Assembly (NCBI GenBank): GCA_015662405.1
Contig: DQUE01000147.1
Coordinates: forward strand, 1-5,179
Direction of reading: 5' to 3'
Length of the DNA: 5,179 bases
From: Sulfurimonas autotrophica
GTDB lineage: Bacteria > Campylobacterota > Campylobacteria > Campylobacterales > Sulfurimonadaceae
Shown piece by piece: positions 1 through 5,179 of the stretch (the first letter of the stretch is position 1; each line of letters opens with the position of its first letter). Under the pieces are notes generated by a model, which had not been told where the DNA came from, ran no database searches, and saw only the letters and a list, made by a program, of their open reading frames with translations. Both the position numbers and the translations under genes were made by a program.

Positions 1-705
1 AGCCTCTTTGAGTGAACGCATAGCATGGTAGCACCTCTTTTCATTTCCTAAATCACAGTAAATATTTAATGCAACCCTATTGCCACTCATGGTTATAAAT
101 TCATCACTAATACTACCTAAATTACCTGCTACAAGTGCAAAAAGATAGGATGGTTTTGGATGCGGATCATGCCAAGTAACACCGTGACGATCACCTAAAT
201 CATTATAAGATTTTATTTTATTTCCATTGCTAAGTAAAATCGGATACTTCTTTTTATCTGCAATCACAGTCGTTGTAAAGAGACTCATCACATCAGGACG
301 ATCAAGATAGGGCGTGATGGTGCGAAACCCTTCTGGTTCATTTTGTGTACAAAAAATATCGCCTGATCTGTAGAGTCCTTCAAGCTCTGTATTCTTTTGT
401 GGATAGATTCTGTTTTTGATTTTAATTTCAAAGTTATCTGGAACATTCAAAATAGTAAGAGTCTCCTCCTCTACAATATACCTACTCTCCTGTAATTTCA
501 AACCATTTAAATAGAGCTCCATTAACTCCAAGTTCACAGCATCAAGTCGTAAATCTTTTTCCTTCATATCCATTTTTACAATCTGCATGCAGTTTGTCAC
601 AACTGTCTCTTCCTCAAACAGCTCAAAGGTCAAATCAACCCTCTCTATTGTAAATGGTGGCTTTTTATAATCTTTTAAATATTTTGCTTGTGGCTCTTTA
701 CTCAT
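1..705 (-). CDS. pepN: Aminopeptidase N (M1 family zinc metallopeptidase), N-terminal part, cut by window edge
   Basis: PepN is a cytoplasmic zinc exopeptidase that removes N-terminal residues from peptides late in protein turnover. Reading back from ATG 705-703, the frame stays open for 235 codons to base 1, about a quarter of the usual ~870 residues. It aligns by eye along its length with E. coli PepN: PQAKYLKDY near residue 5, NTELEGLYRSGD at 105-116, EGFRTITPYLDRPDV at 125-139, and YLFALVAG at 187-194. Q121 and E123 match E. coli Q119 and E121, which contact the substrate N-terminus. The GAMEN and HExxH zinc motifs lie beyond the window, so catalytic competence cannot be judged. This start gives the same N-terminus as E. 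coli PepN and has a purine-rich GAGAGAG stretch upstream. The gene lies 33 bp after the helicase with no terminator or clear promoter between them, so cotranscription is likely. Confidence 0.95.
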   Translation of the reverse strand, partial: MSKEPQAKYLKDYKKPPFTIERVDLTFELFEEETVVTNCMQIVKMDMKEKDLRLDAVNLELMELYLNGLKLQESRYIVEEETLTILNVPDNFEIKIKNRIYPQKNTELEGLYRSGDIFCTQNEPEGFRTITPYLDRPDVMSLFTTTVIADKKKYPILLSNGNKIKSYNDLGDRHGVTWHDPHPKPSYLFALVAGNLGSISDEFITMSGNRVALNIYCDLGNEKRCYHAMRSLKEA

Positions 706-738
706 CTTTTTACTCTCTCTTTTACAGATACGCTACTT

Positions 739-2004
739 CTAATCACGTTTTGTCGTCTTTCTTTTTTTATTAGAGACCCTATCTCTCCTATTTCTATTGT
801 AATGACGCACTCTTTTGTTTTCTATCTTTTTATGCTCTGCTTTTAACTTCACCTCATCCACATCTTTTCTTCGTATATTTGGATCAGGTTCAAAACCTTC
901 AACAACCTCTTGTGGAATTTTTTTCCCTATAAGTTTTTCTATGGCTCTTATATCATATTTTTCATATATATCGATAAGAGAGATTGCTTCACCTTCTCGT
1001 CCGGCACGCCCAGTACGTCCAACTCGATGTACATAATCTTCAGGGATTGCAGGCAACTCATAGTTAATAACATAAGGCAACTCTTCTATGTCAAGTCCAC
1101 GTGAAGCGATATCAGTTGCTATTAAAACTCGTATCTTCCCCTCTTTGAACTGATGAAGTGTTTTTAAACGATTTGCCTTTGTCCTATCTCCATGAAGAAC
1201 CCCACATTTGAGTCCATCTTTTTTCAACTCCTCTGCAAGTTCATCTGCACTCACTTTTGTTCGCGTGAAGACCAAAACCTGAGGAAAGTTTCTTGAGCCT
1301 ATCAAATATGCCAACAACTCTGCTTTTCTTGTTGTATCCACAAGATATGCGACTTGATTAATCGTATCAACCGTTGTATTTTTCTTCGCTGTTTCAATAA
1401 ATGCAGGCTTTGTTAAAATAAGCTTAGAGAGCTTACGCACTTTATCACTAAATGTTGCACAAAAGAGAAGTGTCTGATGTCTTTTTGGTAACAATGGATG
1501 AATTTTACGAATATCTTTAGTAAATCCCATATCTAACATTCTGTCAGCTTCATCAAGTACAAAGATCTCTACATCTTTGAGATACAAACCATTCTCTATA
1601 TGTTCAAGCAAACGCCCCGGTGTTGCAATTACAATTTCAGTACCATTTTTTAAAGCTTCGCGTTGTTTGTCTAAATCTTTTCCACCAACCAAAATTGTTG
1701 TTTTAATATCCATATATTTTGATAAAGCACTTATATCTTCATATATTTGTATGCTCAACTCTCTTGTAGGGGAGAGTATTACAGCGCGTACACCTTTACC
1801 TGCAATTGGTTTACGTAATCTCTGTAGTATCGGCAACGCAAAAGCAGCTGTTTTTCCCGTTCCTGTTTGTGCAGTAGCAAAAAGATCTTTTTTTCCCAAG
1901 ACTAAAGGAATAGCACGTGTTTGAACAAGTGTTGGCTCTGTGTAGCCCAAATCTTTTATAGCATCAAGCAATGGCTTAAAAACTCCCAGCTTTTCAAATG
2001 ACAT
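739..2004 (-). CDS. rhlE: DEAD-box ATP-dependent RNA helicase, RhlE type
   Basis: This is an ATP-driven RNA helicase of 421 residues, with a probable role in ribosome assembly or mRNA decay. The N-terminus (MSFEKLG) resembles E. coli RhlE (MSFDSLG). RecA domain 1 carries the Q motif (GYTEPTLVQ, 20-28, with LV where PI is usual), motif I AQTGTGKT (45-52), Ia PTREL (79-83), GG (107-108), Ib TPGR (128-131), DEAD (151-154) and motif III. RecA domain 2 carries VLVFTRTK (243-250), motif V ATDIASRGLDI (296-306) and motif VI HRVGRTGRAGR (326-336). After about residue 375 comes a basic tail rich in Lys and Arg, as in RhlE proteins, probably for RNA binding. Motif III reads CAT (182-184) rather than the usual SAT. 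AAGGGA at 2015-2010 lies 5 nt before the ATG and fixes the start. The gene is first in a probable two-gene unit with pepN. RhlE is preferred over DeaD/CsdA because the protein is short and lacks the long DeaD C-terminal domain. Confidence 0.95.
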   Translation of the reverse strand: MSFEKLGVFKPLLDAIKDLGYTEPTLVQTRAIPLVLGKKDLFATAQTGTGKTAAFALPILQRLRKPIAGKGVRAVILSPTRELSIQIYEDISALSKYMDIKTTILVGGKDLDKQREALKNGTEIVIATPGRLLEHIENGLYLKDVEIFVLDEADRMLDMGFTKDIRKIHPLLPKRHQTLLFCATFSDKVRKLSKLILTKPAFIETAKKNTTVDTINQVAYLVDTTRKAELLAYLIGSRNFPQVLVFTRTKVSADELAEELKKDGLKCGVLHGDRTKANRLKTLHQFKEGKIRVLIATDIASRGLDIEELPYVINYELPAIPEDYVHRVGRTGRAGREGEAISLIDIYEKYDIRAIEKLIGKKIPQEVVEGFEPDPNIRRKDVDEVKLKAEHKKIENKRVRHYNRNRRDRVSNKKRKTTKRD

Positions 2005-2009
2005 CTTCT

Positions 2010-2015
2010 TCCCTT
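2010..2015 (-). promoter_or_regulatory. Ribosome binding site of the helicase gene
   Basis: On the minus strand the sequence reads AAGGGAAGAAGATG. AAGGGA is a good Shine-Dalgarno match 5 nt before the start codon. It is the strongest such site in the window and supports the ATG at 2004-2002. Confidence 0.7.
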
Positions 2016-2029
2016 AATTTATCTATGCA

Positions 2030-2038
2030 ATTGTAACA
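2030..2038 (-). promoter_or_regulatory. Extended -10 promoter for rhlE-pepN
   Basis: The minus strand reads TGTTACAAT: a TACAAT -10 hexamer (2035-2030) with the TGn extension directly before it. Upstream is a long T/A-rich stretch (about 2041-2064) and no recognisable -35. This is the layout described for sigma70 promoters in Campylobacter and Helicobacter. Transcription would begin near 2023, giving a leader of about 20 nt that contains the ribosome binding site. This is inferred from the sequence only. Confidence 0.6.
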
Positions 2039-2064
2039 CATAGAAAATTAAATAAAAAAATAGA

Positions 2065-2070
2065 TATAAT
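2065..2070 (+). promoter_or_regulatory. -10 promoter element for the DUF2062 gene
   Basis: A perfect TATAAT lies 26 bp before the ATG, preceded by an A-rich tract (2046-2060) and no clear -35. Transcription would start around 2076-2078, leaving a leader of about 20 nt. It is divergent from the helicase promoter, and the two -10 boxes are 29 bp apart, so they share the A/T tract between them. Confidence 0.6.
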
Positions 2071-2096
2071 TCTGCAAAATTAAAGTAAGTATAAAT

Positions 2097-2585
2097 ATGA
2101 TGAGAAAAGCACTCAAAAAAACCTCCAAACATAAAAAACTCAGAGATTTTTTAAAAAAATATAAAATTCCCTCTCAATACCTTGCTACAAATCGCAGAAT
2201 GATTTCGCGTGCAGTACTCATAGGACTATTTATAGCCTTTATTCCAATGCCGATGCAGATGGCAGCTGTGTTACTTTTTGTGCCATTTATAAAATTTAAT
2301 GTACCTGTAGCACTCGCTATGTGTTGGCTTAGTAATCCACTTACAATGCCTCTTATGTATTACATGGAGTATCTAACTGGTTCATTTTTACTTGGCATTG
2401 AGCCTGAACCTGTAGAGATGACCCTAGAGTGGTTTTCGCATAATTTTGATAATATTTTCATTCCTCTCTATTTTGGAACGGCGATATATTCTATTTTTGG
2501 ATCACTCTTTGGTTACTTTTTAGTAAATTTTTTCTGGAAATCATCAGTGCATAAAGAGAAAAAAAAGCACTACACAGACAGATAA
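2097..2585 (+). CDS. DUF2062 family small integral membrane protein, function unknown
   Basis: This is a 162-residue inner-membrane protein of unknown function. The first 35 residues are strongly basic (many Lys/Arg) and probably cytoplasmic. Hydrophobic segments follow at about 37-61, 64-90 and 120-146, and then a Lys-rich tail. The family is recognised from the glycine/proline-rich first segment (GLFIAFIPMPMQM, 43-55) and the signature W-L-S-N-P-L-T-M-P (77-85), typical of DUF2062. The start is ambiguous between two adjacent ATG codons (2097 and 2100). The ribosome binding site is weak (AAAGTAAG, about 2082-2089). It is the only plus-strand gene, has its own promoter, and converges on lgt with 6 bp between the stop codons. 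Its last codons overlap the A-tract that serves as the U-tract of the opposing operon's terminator. DUF2062 domains also occur fused to glycosyltransferases in other bacteria, but no enzyme domain is present here. Confidence 0.88.
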   Translation: MMRKALKKTSKHKKLRDFLKKYKIPSQYLATNRRMISRAVLIGLFIAFIPMPMQMAAVLLFVPFIKFNVPVALAMCWLSNPLTMPLMYYMEYLTGSFLLGIEPEPVEMTLEWFSHNFDNIFIPLYFGTAIYSIFGSLFGYFLVNFFWKSSVHKEKKKHYTDR

Positions 2586-2593
2586 GTGCTTTT
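2559..2593 (-). terminator. Probable intrinsic terminator of the hemN-FeS-lgt operon
   Basis: Bases 2563-2571 and 2585-2593 form a 9-bp inverted repeat (AAAAGCACT / AGTGCTTTT) around a 13-nt loop. On the minus strand the hairpin is followed by further T residues: an eight-T run spans 2566-2559, half of it in the stem. That is the expected layout for Rho-independent termination just past the lgt stop codon. On the plus strand only the four T of the stem follow the GC core, so termination of the DUF2062 transcript would be weaker. The stem has few G-C pairs and a large loop, so efficiency is uncertain. The element lies inside the last codons of the DUF2062 gene. Confidence 0.55.
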
Positions 2594-3389
2594 AGTCTGA
2601 AGTATTCACCCTTGCTCTCTTTGTATAGCTCCATAGTATGAAACCAAGACCTACAATGAAAAAAGGAATACTTAAAAGCTGTCCTGTCGTTAAGTCGATA
2701 CCTAATGAATAATCAGCTTGGCGAACTTTGACAAACTCTAGTAAAAATCTTGCACCAAAAACAAAAAGAAGAAAAAGTCCAAATAAAAAGCCTTTTGGTA
2801 CTCTCTTGTAATATCTTTTATAGATATATGTCAATACAAAAAAGATGAGAAGATAGGAAAAAGCTTCATAGAGTTGCACAGGATGTCTTGGAATCATATC
2901 TACTCTTTGAAACACAACAGCCCAAGGCAACTCACTCGGCTTACCTAAAATTTCCGAGTTCATAAAATTACCCATACGCACAAAAAAGCCAAAAAGAGCT
3001 GTTGGCATCACAAGCCTCTCTATCAACCATAAAAAATCTGTTTTATACTTTTTAGATCCGTAATAGAGTGCTATAAGCACACCAAGTCCACCACCGTGAG
3101 AAGCTAGCCCACCCTCCCATACAGCAAAAATTTTCAAAGGATGCGAAAAATAGTAACTAGGATCATAAAACAGAACATGCCCAAGCCTTGCACCTATGAC
3201 AATCCCAACAACTGCATAGAAAAAAAGTGGCTCTATTGTGCTTTCATCTTTGTTTTCACGACGATAAACCCATTTCATAAACTCCAAACCTAATAGAATT
3301 GCTATTGCAAACAGAAGTCCATACCAATGCATCTGTAAAGGACCAAATGAAAACAGTACAGGATCAGCATTCCAGACAAAATAGTGCAT
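2592..3389 (-). CDS. lgt: Phosphatidylglycerol--prolipoprotein diacylglyceryl transferase
   Basis: Lgt moves the diacylglyceryl group of phosphatidylglycerol onto the lipobox cysteine of prolipoproteins in the inner membrane, the first step of lipoprotein maturation. At 265 residues the length is normal (E. coli 291). Membrane segments are visible at about 20-40, 54-76, 97-111, 121-138, 175-190, 199-220 and 234-254. Family landmarks by comparison with E. coli are Y23 in HWYG, ARLGHVLFYD (67-76), WEGGLASHGGGLG (91-103) with H98 matching catalytic-region H103, and RMGNFMNSEILG (138-149). The last of these keeps the residues equivalent to R143, N146, E151 and G154. PRHPVQLYEA (167-176) and R214/E218 match R239/E243. 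All key residues are present, so it should be active. The gene starts 4 bp after the Fe-S gene's stop codon without a clear Shine-Dalgarno sequence, which suggests translational coupling. It is the last gene of the operon. Confidence 0.96.
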   Translation of the reverse strand: MHYFVWNADPVLFSFGPLQMHWYGLLFAIAILLGLEFMKWVYRRENKDESTIEPLFFYAVVGIVIGARLGHVLFYDPSYYFSHPLKIFAVWEGGLASHGGGLGVLIALYYGSKKYKTDFLWLIERLVMPTALFGFFVRMGNFMNSEILGKPSELPWAVVFQRVDMIPRHPVQLYEAFSYLLIFFVLTYIYKRYYKRVPKGFLFGLFLLFVFGARFLLEFVKVRQADYSLGIDLTTGQLLSIPFFIVGLGFILWSYTKRARVNTSD

Positions 3390-3393
3390 GCTA

Positions 3394-4677
3394 TTAGTTT
3401 TTCAACGCTTGGGCTATAAGCTCAATAGGATTTTTAAAAACAGTTTCAACCCCTGCATTATACATAGAATTATTTATCTGCATGCGACAGGCACTACACT
3501 CTGCACTCACAATATCGGCCTTTGTTTTTTCAATCATGGCAGCTTTAGGTACACCTGCTGCTTTTGCAAAGTGATACTTCTCTGTCTGCATTGTCACACC
3601 GCCAAACCCACAACACAGATTTGGATCACTCATTTCAACTATTTTATAATTTTGGCGAATCAAATTTCTTGGTTCTTCATGAACCCCCTGCATCTTTTTT
3701 GCATGGCATGGGTCGTGGTAAGTTACAATAGGTGAAACTTTCTTCTTCGATGCTAAGAGATGCTCTAAGTCTGTATGGTGTTGTAGCCACTCTGTCGCCA
3801 TAAAAACCTTTTTCATAACCGCTTTTGCCCGTGCTTTCCACTCCGGTTGATCATGAAAGTAGTGTTCATAATCAATTTTTAGCATTGCACTACATGTAGC
3901 CTCAGGCACAATAATAGCCTCCACATCCTTTGCAAAACTCTCGAAATACTCTATGTTAAACTTGGCATTTGCATCAACTGTATCAAAATCTCCCGTAAAA
4001 TAAGCAGGAGCAGAACAGCACTTTTGACTTTTAGCCAAGAAAGCATCAATCTCAAGTACTTCTAAAATTTCTAAAAGGGAGTCACCTATTTTTCTATAAT
4101 TATAATTTGCCAAACAACCTATAAAAATTGCTACTTTTCTTTTTCCACCATTATGAATATTTTCAGGATGCGCATTTAAAAAAGATGTTTTTGTCAAACT
4201 TGGCATTAATCTATCAGATTTTATAATCGGTAGATTAAAGCGTGCTGTCATAGAGTTAATGTCATCTTTTATTTTAAATCCGCAGGTTTGAAAAGTATAC
4301 CCAAGCTTAAAAGCAATATCATTAAGCCATCTGTGACGCAAAAGTAAAAAGAAAGCTTTTTTATACCATGCTATACCAAACTTCTGTGCGATGTCACTGC
4401 GTACCTGCTCTATTATCATATCTGTAGGCAGTGATTTTGGACATACCTCAACACATGCAGTACATAAAAAACAGCTTTCAAAAATGTCTTTTGCAGTTTT
4501 ATCAAGCTCCAAATTACCTCGTTTATATGCACCTAAAAGGTCTATAAATCCACGTGGAGAGGTAACCTCATCTGCATTTACATTATGAATGGTGCATACT
4601 GGAATACACTTTCCGCATTTCACACAATCATCAGCAATCTCTGTAAAATTAAAAATATCTTCTATCGTTTTACTCAT
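3394..4677 (-). CDS. Fe-S oxidoreductase subunit with two [4Fe-4S] and two CCG domains (GlpC/GlcF/HdrB-like)
   Basis: This 427-residue soluble iron-sulfur protein is a likely electron-transfer subunit; its partner is not known. The N-terminal ferredoxin-like domain has two CxxCxxCxxxC motifs (C18, C21, C24, C28 and C69, C72, C75, C79), enough for two [4Fe-4S] clusters. A linker of about 100 residues follows, then two cysteine-rich (CCG, PF02754-type) domains. The first has C188, C220-C221 (reading CCS, not CCG) and C262. The second is complete, with C324, C355-C356-G and C394/C397. This architecture is shared by GlpC (glycerol-3-phosphate dehydrogenase), GlcF (glycolate oxidase), lactate-utilisation proteins and, partly, HdrB/HdrD. 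No FAD-binding partner is visible in the window. The ATG lies 2 bp after the hemN stop codon and lgt begins 4 bp after its own stop. As I recall, H. pylori and C. jejuni also place such a gene next to hemN, where it has been named glpC. That name is doubtful here, so no symbol is given. Confidence 0.85.
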   Translation of the reverse strand: MSKTIEDIFNFTEIADDCVKCGKCIPVCTIHNVNADEVTSPRGFIDLLGAYKRGNLELDKTAKDIFESCFLCTACVEVCPKSLPTDMIIEQVRSDIAQKFGIAWYKKAFFLLLRHRWLNDIAFKLGYTFQTCGFKIKDDINSMTARFNLPIIKSDRLMPSLTKTSFLNAHPENIHNGGKRKVAIFIGCLANYNYRKIGDSLLEILEVLEIDAFLAKSQKCCSAPAYFTGDFDTVDANAKFNIEYFESFAKDVEAIIVPEATCSAMLKIDYEHYFHDQPEWKARAKAVMKKVFMATEWLQHHTDLEHLLASKKKVSPIVTYHDPCHAKKMQGVHEEPRNLIRQNYKIVEMSDPNLCCGFGGVTMQTEKYHFAKAAGVPKAAMIEKTKADIVSAECSACRMQINNSMYNAGVETVFKNPIELIAQALKN

Positions 4678-4679
4678 AC

Positions 4680-5179
4680 TTACACCGTCTTTGAAAATGT
4701 TTTATCGCTATGTGCGTGATGCTTCATATAAGCATCAAAAGCCATTGCAATATTTCGAATGAGCAAAGTACCTGTAGCAGAACACTCTATATACTCATTA
4801 TTTATTGTTATTAACTCTTCTTCTATAAAAGGTTGCAGATCTAAAAGTGCATCTTCAAAATAGTTTTTGAACTCTAGCCCAAATAGAGCCTCAAATCTTT
4901 TAATGTCAAGTTTAAAATTACTCATAAGTTCCATAATTACATGTTGGCGTATCTTATCATCTCTACTTAAAACTACACCCCGCTCAAATGGTAGTTTTTC
5001 AGCATCAATAGCAGCTTCATACGAGGGCATATCTTTAAAGTTTTGCGCATAATAATCCACCCCTTCACCTATAGAAGTAAGTCCTATGCCTATTAAATCT
5101 GCACCACCTTTTGTTGTATAGCCTTGGAAATTTCTATGCAACTCTCCTTTGCCTATTGCCTTAAAAAGCTCATCTTCAG
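4680..5179 (-). CDS. hemN: Oxygen-independent coproporphyrinogen III oxidase (radical SAM), C-terminal part
   Basis: HemN decarboxylates coproporphyrinogen III to protoporphyrinogen IX without oxygen, using SAM radicals, in cytoplasmic haem synthesis. The open frame enters at the right edge (two bases of a split codon, then 5177 downwards) and gives 165 residues, about the last third of a ~455-residue protein. Close matches to E. coli HemN are GKGELHRNFQGYTTKGGADL near the window edge, the LSRDD segment, SNFKLD, and GTLLIRNIAMAFDAYM near the end, followed by the family's short tail. The radical-SAM CxxxCxxC motif lies outside the window. The HRNFQGYTT motif and C-terminal domain mark genuine HemN rather than HemW. 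A TTG at 5141-5139 could be mistaken for a start but falls inside this conserved motif, so the gene continues beyond the window. The next gene begins 2 bp after its TAA, which indicates one transcript. Confidence 0.95.
   Translation of the reverse strand, partial: EDELFKAIGKGELHRNFQGYTTKGGADLIGIGLTSIGEGVDYYAQNFKDMPSYEAAIDAEKLPFERGVVLSRDDKIRQHVIMELMSNFKLDIKRFEALFGLEFKNYFEDALLDLQPFIEEELITINNEYIECSATGTLLIRNIAMAFDAYMKHHAHSDKTFSKTV

Noticed and set aside
706..738. Possible separate promoter or terminator between the helicase and pepN
   Set aside because: The 33-bp gap has no hairpin, no T tract and no convincing -10 box. Only a purine-rich ribosome binding region is visible.
815..1104. Two overlapping short plus-strand open frames antisense to the helicase C-terminal half
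   Set aside because: They are antisense to the conserved motif VI region and the basic tail. They show no independent coding evidence.
1577..1924. Plus-strand open frame of 115 codons
   Set aside because: It lies wholly antisense to the helicase across conserved motifs I to II, has no family resemblance or ribosome binding site, and is best explained as a shadow of that gene.
3388..3735. Plus-strand open frame of 115 codons antisense to the end of the Fe-S gene
   Set aside because: Its Cys- and His-rich product reflects the reverse complement of the CCG-domain codons. No promoter or ribosome binding site is seen.
3394..4677. Naming the Fe-S protein GlpC or GlcF
   Set aside because: The domain layout fits both families, but no glycerol-3-phosphate or glycolate dehydrogenase subunit is in the window and the gene is linked to hemN instead. 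The name would claim more than the sequence supports.
4391..5052. Short plus-strand open frames antisense to the Fe-S gene and hemN
   Set aside because: Both sit opposite well-recognised proteins and have no recognisable products.
5139..5141. TTG as the start of a 153-residue protein ending at 4680
   Set aside because: The TTG encodes the Leu of the conserved LHRNFQGYTT motif inside HemN, and the frame stays open upstream to the window edge. The gene is truncated by the window, not short.

Overview
The window is a compact, AT-rich bacterial chromosome segment, about 98% coding, with six protein genes. Five are on the minus strand and one is on the plus strand. The gene content and protein sequences suggest a Campylobacterota (formerly Epsilonproteobacteria) member, perhaps a Sulfurimonas- or Sulfurovum-like genus. 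The main clues are low GC, lysine-rich proteins, promoters with a good -10 box and no obvious -35, and a hemN gene followed directly by a two-[4Fe-4S]/CCG-domain protein. I recall that last pair from Helicobacter and Campylobacter genomes. The genus is inference.

Left block (1-2004, minus strand): a RhlE-type DEAD-box RNA helicase (739-2004) is followed after 33 bp by pepN (aminopeptidase N, M1 family). Only the first 235 residues of PepN are inside the window. One extended -10 promoter just upstream of the helicase probably drives both genes.

Middle (2005-2585): a 92-bp divergent intergenic region holds back-to-back promoters. It is followed by the only plus-strand gene, a small DUF2062 membrane protein.

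Right block (2592-5179, minus strand): hemN (C-terminal 165 residues only), an uncharacterised Fe-S/CCG-domain oxidoreductase subunit and lgt are separated by 2 and 4 bp, so they almost certainly form one operon. The operon converges on the DUF2062 gene. A hairpin across the two stop codons, followed on the minus strand by a T tract, looks like its terminator.

The functions are mostly housekeeping: RNA remodelling, peptide turnover, anaerobic haem synthesis and lipoprotein maturation. I see no tRNA, rRNA, CRISPR array, mobile element, riboswitch or defence system. Nothing here amounts to a new multi-gene system. The points most worth a second look are the unassigned Fe-S protein coupled to HemN and the Ser-to-Cys change in helicase motif III.
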